This document shows, piece by piece, positions 1-12,420 of a stretch of DNA of 64,000 nt (its first letter is position 1; each line of letters opens with the position of its first letter). The stretch is from Toxonevra muliebris. Lineage: Eukaryota; Arthropoda; Insecta; Diptera; Pallopteridae. Made by a program: the position numbers and the translations under genes. The stretch is from assembly GCA_963691655.1 (NCBI GenBank), contig OY829328.1, forward strand, positions 33,995,890 to 34,059,889, given 5' to 3'. The notes under the pieces were generated by a model. The model made no database searches. It saw nothing but the letters and a program-made list of their open reading frames with translations, and was not told where the DNA came from.

Positions 1-299
1 TAACTAAATTGGTCTTGTTGCACGTGCTAAATAATTGCAGAGAATGTTAATATGTACAAAACTATATGCTCAAATCTTTCAGCCCTGAAAGAATAATTAA
101 ACCTAGAACTTTTTTCAAGCATAACCGACAAATTTTACTATAATTGTAGTTAAGTAAATTATGTGTAAAATTTCAAATCATATCTTAACCTTTAAACCCT
201 CAGTACATTTAGCACAAATTTATTAACATGGCAATATCTTTACATATATAATCGTAGAGTTTTGTGTGTATGTCATCGTGTAACTTCTGAACGACTGGA

Positions 300-640
300 C
301 CGATTGAAGTCATATTTCCAAAATACATTTTCTTAGTGGGGAGGATGGTTCATAGCTATTCATAATGACTTTTAGTAAAGTAGGCGTGGCACCTCCCATA
401 CAATCCTAATAGTTTTTTGGGTATATCTCAAGAACCATTTATAGCACGCTACAGAAATTTGGTACAATAACGAGAATTGACAATGCCATGCTACAAAAAA
501 AAAATATAGGTGGGATTGACAAAGGGGGTGTGGCACTTTCCATATAACCTGAATTTCCATTATGAGATACATATCATAGGAGCCATTTATGGTACGGTAC
601 TAAAATTTAGATTCTTTCAGTTTGTTGAATTAGTGGAACC
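300..640. repeat. degenerate tandem repeat, about 145-150 bp unit
   Basis: Two copies of a unit are recognisable. 'GTGGCACCTCCCATA' with 'ACCATTTATAGCACGCTACA' in the first copy (from about 386) corresponds to 'GTGGCACTTTCCATA' with 'GCCATTTATGGTACGGTACT' in the second (from about 530). The copies are strongly diverged. This looks like part of an interspersed repeat; I cannot name the family. Confidence 0.5.
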
Positions 641-1310
641 ATGCTCCTTTTTCACTTTCTACTACTATTTCTACTATTAATTCTACTACTATTTCTACTA
701 CTAATTCTACTACTATTTTCTATTAATTTTTGCCTTCTTTTTTTACAATTTTTTCTTATTTTCTACTATTTTTTCAACCAATATTTTCGACTACCATTTT
801 ACTATTTTTTTCTACTATTTTTTTAAAACATTCTTTCTACAATTTTTTTTATTTTGTACCGCTACTTTCTGCTATTTCTACTAGTATTTTCTATCAATTT
901 TAGCCTTCTTTTTTTCTACAATTTTTTATTATTTTCTACTACTTTTTCAACCATTATTTTCTACTACTATTTTACTACTTTTTTCTACTATTTTTTAATA
1001 CATTTTTTCTACATTTTTTTTATGTTGTACCACTACTTTCTACTATTTCTTTACTACTTTTTTACAATTTTTTCTACTACTATTTTTTATTATTGTTTCT
1101 AATACTCCTTCTACTCCATTTTACTATTTTTGTACTACTACGTTTAACTATTTTTTTACCACTTTTTTATTACTTTTTTACAACAATTTTTAATATTATT
1201 TTCTATTCTTTTTCTACTATCTTTTCAACTACTATTTTCTTCGACTTTTTTACTGCTATTTTCTACTACTTTTTCTATTCCTTTTTCTACTAATATTTCT
1301 ACTACTTTAT
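641..1310. repeat. low-complexity TTTCTACTA-type tract
   Basis: About 670 bp built almost only of T-runs separated by CTACTA or CTACTATT on the + strand, with nearly no G. The open frames across it, rich in Phe, Leu and Tyr, are by-products of the base composition. It is a degenerate simple repeat with a marked pyrimidine strand bias. Confidence 0.85.
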
Positions 1311-3024
1311 GAAATATCTTAAAACCCTGCTTCGCTGTCTTAAAATCCGTTAGGTGGCGCTGTATTTATAACAAATATCAAATCGGTTCAAATTTTTAAA
1401 TAATTTTTGGGATATTATTTTCAAGAATGGTCTTTGATATGAATATAGATCCTCCTGAAATATTGTTTCTATAATTCAACTGATATCTCATAAAATTTTT
1501 CAGAAAAAAAACACTTAAAAGTTAGTACTTTTTACTACAGATATGCTGGAATTTCTATCTAACTGCTGAATGACCCCTTTAGCATCAACTGGGTTAATAA
1601 TTTTGCTCAAATCCTATCATCAGCTGGTACGGGTTTGTTTTTGTCGAAGGTAGCTCACTGATACGCGTAACGGTCTTTTGTTTTTGCAAATATCCAATAT
1701 ATTCTTTGTTATCAGACTTCAGTTGTTTTCCTACACGTCAATGAGTTCCCATCGGTGATAATATAATAAAAAAGTTTCATTTTCTGGTCGTTCAGACGCA
1801 ATGCAAACTTTCATTTCTAAAATTTAATTATCACAATATTGATTTGAGATTTCAATGATTCTCTGTTTTTAATGTACAGTTCTGCAAGTTAAATACTTTT
1901 GAAAATTCAATTGTGTCAACAATGAGACACATTTTTAAATCTAAATTTTTTTTTCAAAATTCAATGGAAGCCTGAATTGTCATTACGAATGTTCAATTTT
2001 AAATATCATGTACTTCATCCATTTTTAATTTTCGCTAGTATTTATTATACAAAAATTCGAAAATAAAAATACCTTTTTTCAGTTAGTGGCTCAACATTTT
2101 TGCAAAACATGCTTTTCGAGTTAAAAATAACTGTAACTGTACAATAGTCGCCATTTCTCCATTCTTATTTATATGTATCGGTAAAGAACTTAGACAGTAA
2201 GATCAGATGTTTATTTTAAATGGCGCACATAAAATGAGGACACAGACAGCCGTAGAAATGGATGGTCTCTGCAGAGACATACCCACTGGTCACTAATGGT
2301 TTATTGGTAGGATATTATCCAACAAATATTTATATGTTTTTGTTGTGGTAAAAAAAAAATAACTATAATAATATTACGCAAAATTGAAAAGAGTACAAAA
2401 TCTTTACATCAAATTTCTAAACCTAGTATTGAACCCTGGCACTTTAGGGAGTTATTCACCCACATAACACTTTTAGAGAGATCACTTATACACACTGTCG
2501 AATCTAAGTTTTTGAGCTTTCAGTTGCAAGTGTTCTACTGCAATGCGTAACTTTTGCGTATAGTGTTTTTTGTTATATGATTTGAAATCAAATATTGGTT
2601 TTTTAAGAAAAAATATATTACTCATACGAACTATTGAAAACTGAATTGTTGAGGTTTGAGTTGTTGAGGCTTGAATTTGATTATTTCAATTTGAAATATT
2701 ACTTAGAAGCGGATTCACAAAAAGCATTCGAGGTAGGTGCAATTTCAGACTACAGTAAAAATTTTGTGGGCTTTACCCAGTAAAAATTCATCATTACTTA
2801 TACGCACTGATGAAACAATTCTTGAACATTTAACTGGTAAAATATCAGCATTTAATAAAACTTAAAATTATGCAAATTGTACTAAAAACTGTTGTGATCT
2901 GAATTAAAATCAATTGTTGGCATTTTAAAAGCCTCTTGTTGAGTAATTAAATAGATATCACTCATATGTACTGTTGTGTATGAGTTGTTTAGCTTTCATT
3001 TTTAAAACTTTAGCTTAAAATGTA
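1311..3024. other. AT-rich non-coding sequence
   Basis: No coding exon, RNA gene or classifiable element was seen here. The sequence is AT-rich with scattered T and A runs. Confidence 0.6.
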
Positions 3025-3850
3025 TTTACGTTCATAGAAAGTAAGCTATTTCAGTTACACTACTCTTCTTTATTGTTTTTGATATTATTTCTAATTTTTC
3101 GTAAATTAAGTAGATTACATGTAAGAGTAAACATATATACAAGTTACTCGAATCTCATTAAACATAATTTTAATATACAGTCAACGTTCGATAACGTGAA
3201 CATCCACTAATGTGAACAAATTTTTTCTTCCATTGACTATTCTAAAACGTGAACAAAGTCTGAAAGCTCTAAAACGTGAATAAAATTTCTTGGAAATTGT
3301 GTATCAATTTTCATGATTTCAGTAATTTGGGGAATTCTTCAGATATGTTTACTACAAGAACCTTAGAGCAATGATAATAGTTAAGGTGAAGATTACCAAT
3401 ATTTTTCTTAATTCATTTTTTTTTTTTAATTAAAAATGTTCCATCCATTTATTTAGGAAATAATTTTTATATTTTTATTGAAGAAATTCTCAATTTTTTT
3501 TTATTTGTGCGACTTTTTTAGTTTAAGTTTTTTGCTAGGCAGGTACCTATAGTAATCAGTCGTGCTGAATATTAAATTTATCAGTTGGAAATTTATACTA
3601 AAGTAAAATGGTAGCACGTTCATAGAAAGCAAAATATTTCAGTTCATGCTAATCTTCCTTCAACACATCTATAAGTTATTTGAAACTCATAAAACATAAT
3701 TTTGTTTAACATCTACTTATAATATGCATGCGAAAACTTTCATTACCTTTGTTACAAAACCGATAAGAAACAGATTTATGAGTGTCTATAATAACGGGGT
3801 ATGCTGAGTATTGAATTTAATAGTAGGAAGTTTGAACTAAAACCATGACA
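3025..3850. repeat. degenerate direct repeats around a pogo-like repeat
   Basis: Segment 'CGTTCATAGAAAG..ATTTCAGTT' with 'CTCATTAAACATAATTTTAA' (about 3030-3173) recurs at about 3617-3705. A second segment, 'CTATAGTAATC..GTGCTGAATATTAAATTT' (about 3548), recurs at about 3785 as 'CTATAATAACGGGGTATGCTGAGTATTGAATTT'. The pogo-like repeat at 3179 sits between copies. The copies are imperfect, so this is an old duplication. Confidence 0.5.
3179..3460 (+). mobile_element. pogo/Tigger-like repeat, copy 1
   Basis: The segment begins ta-CAGTCAACGTTCGATAACG, then repeats AACGTGAAC-type motifs. A CAG start next to TA and a 'cgataacgtgaac' terminus resemble pogo/Tigger elements. About 220 bp of it is matched at 44408-44625 in the same orientation. 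No opposite end was found, so this is a truncated or non-autonomous copy. The family name is inferred from the terminus only. Confidence 0.5.
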
Positions 3851-5300
3851 TGCATAAATAAATATTTCATATACACATATCATTTAATTTAACATCTTGT
3901 TAAGTATTTTATCTTAAACGTTTAATTAAACAGTATACAGCTTATGCAATAACTTCCATCTTGCACTACCACGTAATGAAATACGGAAGCAGCACTTAAG
4001 TTAGTTACACTAATTTAATTAAAAATAAATTGTTAGTGATATGCTCATCTAATTGTGTATCACAGTATTTAAGAAAAATGAAATTACTTGCATGTTCAGA
4101 AATATTTTTAATTTTTAGACAGAAATTCAAAATAGAAATTAAAAGTGCTGCATTCATTTTATATATATATGAAAATTTTGATGCTTATAAAATATTTTTT
4201 AATTTCATTTTGATTGAATAATGAATTTATTTTATATATCAGTACATATAAATGCATTGTTTTAATTATCATGGCTCTGCATGGATATATATGTGTATAG
4301 TTATATGAATTTATTAGATATAGTTACCAATGTGTTCATTTTTTAATTTGAATCGTAAGATAAAAACTGATATTTTCTGATATTTGATTCAATTACTAGA
4401 CATACTACATATTTTTAAAAAGGCAAATTTAATATTGTAATAAAAAATTGAGTTAGGAATTTGAAATACTTGATTTCTTTTAGAAATATGTGAATATTTT
4501 ATAGTATTTTTTCAGAATAAATAAATATTACTTTACAAAGCATTATAAATAAATAAAAGAAGAGAATATTTTACAAAAAGTAATGTGGTGTAAATTAATA
4601 TAATTTAAAAAACAAGAAGAAAGTAAGACCAATTTATCATTAGATTAATAAACTAAGTAACTATGGCCTTAGACTAAAGTATAGTTATCAATTTGAGTTC
4701 ATAATTCTCTATTTATATTGTTTATTTTAAAGTTAGGTTACGGCCTATTGTGATACCATTTGGTTGGACCCATTGCATACCAAGAGGTAAATGCAAGAAA
4801 GTTATTAGAATTAACCATTTTATTTCAAAAAATAATAAAGTAGTACATTAAGATATGGAATCTTCTCCAGTACTTTATATTAATTTTGATGTTTCAAATT
4901 TCAAAAAATAAAGAAAATGTTATTCATTCACTCACGAAATTTTTGTTGTGGAAGCAAAAATTAGCAAAACTTTAATAGAGAGTTGATTTGAAATGAAATG
5001 TTGATGAATAAGTCGGAAGTTTATTGTCAAATTTTAACAAATACTTTTACCTAAAAATGATTTCTGATTCATCAAAAAATTCTCCAAGTCAAGTTCTGGC
5101 AATACCTTTCGCTGGTCTAATATGTTAGCTGGCTTTCAAATATTCATATAACTCACTTAGCTGAGTCCGCAATAGTTTTATATATTTTTTCTTAGATTTT
5201 TTAGTTTTGATTTTTAAGTATCAAAAAATAAAGAAAATATTACTCATACGCACTGAACATCTATTGTTTTTTCTATAAATATACCTATACTTATCTAATT
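3851..5300. other. AT-rich non-coding sequence
   Basis: Nothing is coding. A short segment at about 4733-4780 (GGCCTATTGTGATACCATTT, then GGTTGGACCC) is shared with 33.8 kb and is probably a repeat fragment. Confidence 0.55.
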
Positions 5301-5380
5301 TTTATAGCAATTATACACCGTTTGGGAGTTGAACCCGCAGCTGGGACTACAGTCTAGCACTATAAACATGTGGTCAGCTT

Positions 5381-5602
5381 ATGACTAACATGTGCGTTAT
5401 CATCGATCAAACCTGCCTAACGTGTCTTGAGGACGACAATACTACCAAACATTATCTTTGTAGCTGTCCGGCGTTCGCTAGAATCATATTAAGGGTGTTG
5501 GGTAGTGATGTCTTGAGTATGAATAATACCCATACTCTTCCTCTTTCTATGCTTCTAAGATTCATCAGTGAAACAAAGAAGTTCGAGGTTGAAAGAACCT
5601 AG
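5381..5602 (+). pseudogene. LINE C-terminal zinc-knuckle fragment
   Basis: The frame contains TCLTCLEDDNTTKHYLCSCP followed by AFARIILRVLGSDVL. This is the CxxC..H....C motif that ends the ORF2 of R1/Jockey/I-group non-LTR retrotransposons, after the RNase H domain. Upstream reverse transcriptase is absent, so this is a 5'-truncated copy. Its 3' part continues without clear landmarks to about 5730. It is non-functional. Confidence 0.6.
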
Positions 5603-5730
5603 AACTTTCTTCTTCATCCTTCTACTCTCTTTTGCCGGTTCTGTCTTGGGTATAGTACAATGATCTTTGAGACTAAGTGCTTAGTGGTTTAGTCCAGCCT
5701 ATCTTCAACCCTAACTGTCTAGTTTTTAAC

Positions 5731-7462
5731 AAAATTTCATTTAACATTATTGTATAAAAGTAATTTTTAGTTCATCAGGAAACTTTTTAAGCATAATTTT
5801 CGATAATCTCCATGTTTACACCGATTTTAAATTAAATCTGTCATATACCAGTTATTTGTATTGAAATATAAAAATTTGAATACTTGTAAATATATGGAGC
5901 TAATGCTAGGAAGACAACGAATAACAAAGTTCTGAATTTCACTGATCAAAATCTCGGTGGTTAGATAAGTTTCACATCCATAAAGTAGTACAGATTGCGT
6001 ATTTGACTTGAAAATACGTATTTTCGTTTAGCTTGATAGTACACACTTTTCCAAGTTATAATTAAACACCGGAAGCCTTTCTGATTCTTGATATAACACT
6101 CAAGTTTTGAATGTTTTCTATAGACGTATAGCGACATGCGAATCTTATCATCGGATATCCGGTGTTTCAGTTTTAAATAGAAATGCCAATAAATTCCTCT
6201 TTTTGATTTCTATATCAATATTTAGGATCGTGATCACTCTATACTTCCGCAATAATACCATATAGCTCACTTCATTGATAAAGAACCATCTGAGAGATTT
6301 TCATCTCTTCAAATTATGCATGGAATTGATGTGAGAAATCTCATTATGTGTTAATTTAATATATGACGCGAATGCTATAGTTTTCATTTGGATTTTGTTA
6401 CAATATGGCATGAATGCTATAACATTCAAATCTGCAACACACATTGTTAAAATTCAGTTATACATATATGTAGAGTTTTCTTGCTTACTTTAGAGTTTAA
6501 TATTAATATTTAATAATAATATTTACATATGTTTATTTAGGAATACTTGTTTTCATTTATATAAATGTAGAATTAATAAATTGAATAAAATACGCACACA
6601 AGCTTTTCGTCCAACGCTACCTCAACAACGACTCCTCGTTCTTCTTTTCGCAGAATTGCAATGTAGTGTAGTTTTCCTAAGTCCCTAGGCCGTCTTATCC
6701 GCCATTGTTCCATTCCTACATATGTACATACCATACACGTCATACACAACTGAATTTATTTGTCGATCGAAGTCAATGCAATACTATACATTGTATACAA
6801 CTAGTAAAATGTTATAACGATAAAACATATCTTTCTTTTCGCACCTCGACACAATTTTGAACATTCGTGAAGTGTTAAGCACAAAATGTTACTCATACGC
6901 ACCGATTACTTATGTATATTCTTCAAAACATTTGCTAAGTTTAGAACTATCAATATTCAATTCTGTATCGATTCAAATCTCAAAAATTAAGTTACAGTTT
7001 GTAGCAAAAAAAAAGTTATTTAGCAAGCTTTCTCTTACCTACCATGAACTGAAAATCATGTATGTCAATTGATTTAAGATGAAAGTGCTACAAAATTCTC
7101 AAATTCTATAGTAAAAAATATTATTAAGAATTTCATGCGTACATAAAATGTATGTATGTATATATGTATATCTATATTTTTTATATTTTTGTTTGCTTTT
7201 AAAAAAAAATTCTGATTCAGCCCAAGAAGATCAATTCCTAGAAATGCCTATACAAAAATCCTTTTCATAAAGCTAAAAGGTTTTTGTGTGTATAAGTATT
7301 TATTATACACAAAACAAGAGAATGTGTATTTACAGACATAGTACATGCACATGAAAGTATACATATAACAATTTAATTAATGAAACTCTAAGAAGTCTCT
7401 GTATTTTTCATATGTTTGTATACATATATAAACATAAATTGTATTGTAGTTATAGACATATA
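5731..7462. other. AT-rich non-coding sequence
   Basis: No gene seen. A slightly GC-richer stretch at 6600-6720 (CTACCTCAACAACGACTCC) has no recognisable product. TATGTA microsatellite lies near 7150. Confidence 0.55.
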
Positions 7463-7845
7463 CAGTGCGCGATAAAAGTGTATAAATATTATTTATTAGT
7501 TGTGGAATCAATGACAATTGTTAGTATAAAACCAATTCAGGAAAATCATACTTTGTCTTATAGACAATATGGTAAAAACTAAAAAAAGATTATAGAAACA
7601 TTCAGCCATACTATTTTCTTTAATAGAATTGGATTTTACTATACCGCGCCAAAAGTTAATAAATGATTTCTTATTTGAAAATGAATTCATTTTACATATG
7701 ATTAAAATTATATTTTTTTCCACTAATAATTATAATTAATGAAAACATAAAAACATAAGGCTTTTCCCAAATGGGTTTCATACTGTCATACGCCCTTGAT
7801 TTCATAACATTATGTAAAACATTTACCCACTTTTGCGACGCACTG
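7463..7845. mobile_element. Tc1/mariner-type MITE (383 bp)
   Basis: The left end CAGTGCGCGATAAAAGTGTA and the right end (reverse complement CAGTGCGTCGCAAAAGTGGG) are inverted over about 30 bp with a few mismatches. Both ends are bordered by TA (7461-7462 and 7846-7847), the target duplication of this superfamily. The interior is AT-rich with no intact transposase. It is a non-autonomous or internally deleted copy. Confidence 0.75.
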
Positions 7846-7990
7846 TATATATACATACTTATGTATGGATGAACCTTTCAAATTGGGGTACAAAATATAT
7901 ATTCTCAAGTTGCTTGATATTTTTGTTTTTTTTGTTTGTTTTTTTTGCAATTACATTCTAATTTGCATAAACAAATATTACACATACATA

Positions 7991-8634
7991 CAGTACTGTG
8001 CAAAACAAAAGCAACAAGTCTTGGCATACCACACTTATTACGTTTTCATGACTTTTGTTAATTTTTATTTAAAAGAAAGTGAATTTGTTTTGATCTTAAA
8101 TGGTTAAATTATATAATGGAAAACATAAAAATTTGAAATAAATGTTCGAAAAAAGATTATTTACAAAAAAACAAAGAAATTGGGGCTGTGCAAAACAAAA
8201 GCAAAGGAGGACGACTAAAACATTGCTCTGTAAAGTCCCTGGAAAGCATGATGGTGGAAGTTTTTGCAATTGGATAAATTAGTTGGTTCATGGTCTTTAT
8301 TCTTTCCATGAAATAAATTAAAATATTGACCACCTAGTCCATAGAAAAGCTCCTAAAACCCAAATACTTCATCAGCCACTGTGGAAATTGCCACTTTGGA
8401 ATATATAGATATACATTTTTTGAAATATTTAGACATGAAATCTACTCGAAACGCACATTAAAGTTGTTTTAAGATTGATTAGGATGAAGAAGAGTTTATT
8501 TCTCTCATGGGTTTTCACTACCATCCGAGCTTAACTCCTTGAAACCTGCTTTGGAACCTCAAAACATAGAGTGGAAGGAAAACGTAATAAGTATGGTATA
8601 CCAAGATTTTTTGCTTTTGTTTTGCACAGTATTG
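7991..8634 (+). mobile_element. degenerate Tc1-like element with 56-bp TIRs
   Basis: Terminal inverted repeats 7991-8046 and 8579-8634 match at 51 of 56 positions by eye and begin CAGTACTGTGCAAAACAAAA. TA flanks both ends. The interior has traces of transposase, such as KHDGGSF at 8243-8263, which recalls the Tc1 'VKHGGGS' stretch, but no open frame. A third copy of the subterminal string CTGTGCAAAACAAAAGCAA lies inside at 8186-8204. The element is dead and non-autonomous. Confidence 0.85.
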
Positions 8635-9025
8635 TATGTACTAAATTGAAGGTAAATTCTATATTGTATAAAACAAATAGCAAATAATAGAAAAATAAAG
8701 AAGTATCTTTTATGCATACATGCAAATAAGTATATACATATTGGCTAGATGAGTTTCTTAATAATTTGTTACCATTTGTCTGGTACTCTTATTTCCTTCT
8801 CCTATCGCTAATAACATCAAGTATATGAGTAATTTTATAGTTATTTATTTTATAATAAAATATTTATGAATATATATATTTGTTATAATAAAGGAAATAA
8901 ATTCTACAGGCTATACTTAACTTGAACTTACTGCATTACTATTTACTTTAAAACAAAAAAAATATTTGAAAAAAATAAAAATAGAATAGATATTTACATA
9001 TCTAACAAACGAAAAATACATTACG

Positions 9026-9073
9026 TTAACCCTTTAATGAATACAAATCATTATCACTTCGTTAAAGGGTTAA
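9026..9073. mobile_element. 40-bp piggyBac-like remnant flanked by TTAA
   Basis: TTAA, then CCCTTTAATGA, a spacer, TCGTTAAAGGG, then TTAA. The CCC..GGG ends and TTAA duplication on both sides are the pattern of piggyBac-type elements. Only 40 bp lie between the duplications, so this is an extreme internal deletion or a chance hairpin. Confidence 0.5.
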
Positions 9074-9179
9074 TTATCCCATCCGGTCATTATGTTGCCG
9101 CATGTCAACGTTTATTAAGACTAATTTAAAAATTTAATGAATAAATAAAGGACCCTAAGAGTCGGCAACAAATTTCTGT

Positions 9180-9700
9180 TCACAGCATACACACACACAC
9201 TCATATGTACAGTAATATGCCTCACAGTCACTCCCTCGCTTTCACACTCAAATACTCTCTCACCCTCACTATCACCTCACACTAACATCTCTTTGCTACT
9301 GACTACCGCCGACTGACTGATTTTTGTGTGCGCTAAAGTGTGTAGAGAGAAAAAGCGAGAGAAAACAGCTTGTTTTCTTGACGCAAAGGCGCTGATGCTA
9401 GGCAAGTAGCAGCATAAAAGCAGCAGTCAAGCAAAAAAGCAAAAGGCGAACAACGAACAACTGACGCCAACAAAAATTTCTTTCCTTTTGGCCCCTTTTT
9501 TTTAATAGTATTTTACTCTCTTCTGTGGGCTTTTTTTTTTTGTGCATTGTTATTTTAATACAATTAAGCAGTTGTTGCGTAAATAATTCCCTTTACGTTG
9601 TGTTTGTATGAGAATTTGTGCGTTAGTGTTAGCTGGTGACTTACGTACAAAGTACGGGACATCACAGACTTGTAGCAACAGCAGCAGTGGCAACGACAGC
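9180..9700. other. GC-richer, CA/CT-rich block, possible promoter or 5' leader
   Basis: This block has lower AT than its surroundings. It has CACACA and CTCTC runs, an AGAGAGAAAAAGCGAGAG stretch, a CATAAAAG TATA-like string at about 9412, then leader-like sequence rich in CAAC/CAAAAG, and CAGCAGCAG near 9680. This texture is common at promoters and 5' UTRs of fly neuronal genes, and the downstream dpr gene is on the same strand. No open reading frame of value is visible. It may equally be intron microsatellite. Confidence 0.25.
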
Positions 9701-11400
9701 AAAATTTCTAAGGGCTTCATTTAAGTTATGTTAAGCATGACATATTTTCTAGAGCACATGCATTAAAACATAGAAAAACATTCAACCAAATGTAAACAAA
9801 AAAAAAAGAAATAAAAATGCTTAAAGAAATCTTTGGAAATTAAGCGCACGCTAAGGCAAAAAAGCAGGCAAATAATAATCATAATAATAAAAAATCATCA
9901 GGAGCACAAATAATATAATAAAATTTTCCCTTTTTCTTTGGCATAAAACAAAATTTATGCAACAATAACTCGCTGTCAACCATATCCTTATGTATATTAA
10001 CATCTCGTATACATACATTCAAATTCAAGTGTATGTAAGCAATTATTTTCACAACGTTAACAATAAAAAAAAAACGACGAAGAATGGCAATAATAATTAT
10101 AATTATAATAACAATTTGATGTGCTTTAAAATAAATGTCAAACAGTTTAATATCACACATTTTCAAGTAGCAATTAAGAGTCATTTAAATAAATCAAAAA
10201 AATTAAATCACAAGTGTTTTAAATGCCTTTAATTGAAAAAAATGCTTAAAAATATATATAAATTAAAAACAGGTTATTTTCACTTGTATATGTGAACATG
10301 AGTAAAATCGGTAGATTCACTGATTAATAAACCTAGTGTTTGACACAATTTTCCTAGAATTAATCTAGAACGCCCTTCGCTGATTCAAGTGATACTCTAC
10401 TTGAAAGTAATTTTAATGGCTTGATTTGTATAAAAAGTGATTTTTTACGTATTTTGGAGACTAGGATACGATCAGCGAGAACCTTATGTTAACAAATTGT
10501 TTTTGATGAGAATGCCATAGCTTCTTTGTGGAATAACCTATTTCCGTTAATGAAAACAAAACGTTTGGATTTCTTTTCATATGTTATATGCCAAAATAAC
10601 TTGGGATCACAAAATTTAAATCTGTTATCAGATTGGATGTTCCAGAGCACGGGAAATGGGTTTTCTATACGCAGGATACTAGGGCCTTATTATTTTCCAT
10701 ATACCTGGTCAAATTGAAAACGAAATTTGAGCGCTTTTGATGAAAGACACACAAAAATGGTATGCAAAAAAAAAAACAAGAACACAATAATTGTAATGTA
10801 TTTATGAACCGGTTAAGCGAGTAACATATAATTACAGTAATATTGTTTAACTCTGGCAACATAAAAATAGCAGTAAAATCTTACATACGAAGCGATCTCT
10901 TTGAATCTCGAACGTCGTCATGACAACAGGTATTTTAAATATTAATTAAATGAATTGAGTAAAGATATATGAATTCAGACACTGCAATAATGTTCAATTA
11001 TTTTTTATTATTGTATAATTTTCAAAGTATTTCCTTGGCTGCTTATGCTCTAGTCAATGCTTCACTAATGGAAACTATCAAGAATTGGTTCATATTAGAC
11101 TTATACTTTAGCAACAAATCCCAAAATAAAAAGCCTATACCACAATACCCGAAATTCCTCTAGTAGCAGAAGTATTTAAATTCCCAACGATTTCTTGATC
11201 AATGAAACTGTTTTTTCTCGTAGTTGATATCTTATATTTTATAGCTGTAACCGCCATTTAGGAATTTCAATTGGTACTTTATAGTAATGGTGACTGCTGA
11301 GTTTTGTGATCGATTAGATAGTCAGTCAATTCAGCTACGACGTCCTCATTCCCATTGGTAAACGTCGTCTATAGAAAACTTCAAAAAATACTTCCATGAG
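9701..11400. other. AT-rich non-coding sequence
   Basis: No coding exon or element was recognised. TAA/AAT repeats lie near 9870-10110. Confidence 0.55.
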
Positions 11401-11404
11401 ATTA

Positions 11405-12310
11405 TTCTTAACCCTTAAATGCATGCATTTTTCTTTGTTTAAAGAGTTATATACGTTTTCATGAGTCAAAAAATCGAAAAAATGTTTATGACTTATTTCG
11501 AACAAACATACTTTTAAGAGTTTATGTTTAAATTTATTTAAATTTCAAGTCAATCCGAGCAGAAGATCGTAAGTAGCAACTCGATTTGTGGCGCGCTACT
11601 GTTCATAAATAAAGTGCACTCAAAACTTTAAACGTGATGTTCTCCGAATGATGTTTTTTGAAAAATGCCTTTGCGGTGACCGCGATATTTCAAAAACCAC
11701 TTGACCAATTCATCTAATTTTTTTTTAAATTTTTTTCATAGTTACAATACGGAGTACTTGAACGATCACTTTTTCGTTTTTGTTTTAACTAATAATTTTT
11801 TATAAATACATTTTTGAAACTCAAAAAATCGACTTTTTTTTTGTATCATGGTTTCCGTATGAGAAAAATATTTTTTTTTCAAAATTTTTCGTTCAAGTAC
11901 TCGGCGCTGTAGTATACAACTGTAAATTTTTTGTCTTTTTGATTACAGTTGAGTTGTTGGCATTCAATCGTGGTCACCGCCAGACTCTGCAGAAAAAACG
12001 CGCATCAGGACAAGAGCTAAAACTTCCAAAATTTTTAATATTTTTTCATATCCAACCACTCTTTTTTTTCATAAGAATATGTACTATGTATAACTGTTAT
12101 GCTGGTTTCACATAAATTATTTCAAATCGTCCAAAAAAAATCACAAATATGCCCTAAGTTTCCCGTACCAAAACGTATATAACCCCTTAATAAAAATTGT
12201 TCTTAGAATAATTTGGGGCTGCAGATTACGAATATGTTTTTCTTAAGGAGCCCCAAATGTGAAATCAGCCTCAACGCGGAACTATGCAGTGCTCACTGCA
12301 TAGTTCAGAG
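11405..12310. repeat. cluster of nested inverted repeats
   Basis: Several inverted pairs occur here. GTTATATACGTTTT (11447) faces AAAACGTATATAAC (about 12170). GAGTACTTGAACGA (about 11752) faces TCGTTCAAGTACTC (about 11888). ATTTGGGGCT (12211-12220) faces AGCCCCAAAT (12249-12258). A perfect 12-bp stem, GAACTATGCAGT, is at 12279-12306. TTAA-CCC at 11408-11414 might be a piggyBac-type end, but no partner end was found. This is probably old MITE or foldback sequence of unknown type. Confidence 0.45.
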
Positions 12311-12420
12311 TTACTAAAAAACGAATTCTTTCTGAAAATCTCTCTAAAAACTAGTAAAAAGACATTGGGTTGGTCCTCGATTTAAAATAAATTTACATCG
12401 GGGTTTAATTTAAAGATATA

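Noticed and set aside
641..1293. Phe/Tyr/Leu-rich small frames
   Set aside because: By-products of the TTTCTACTA low-complexity tract.
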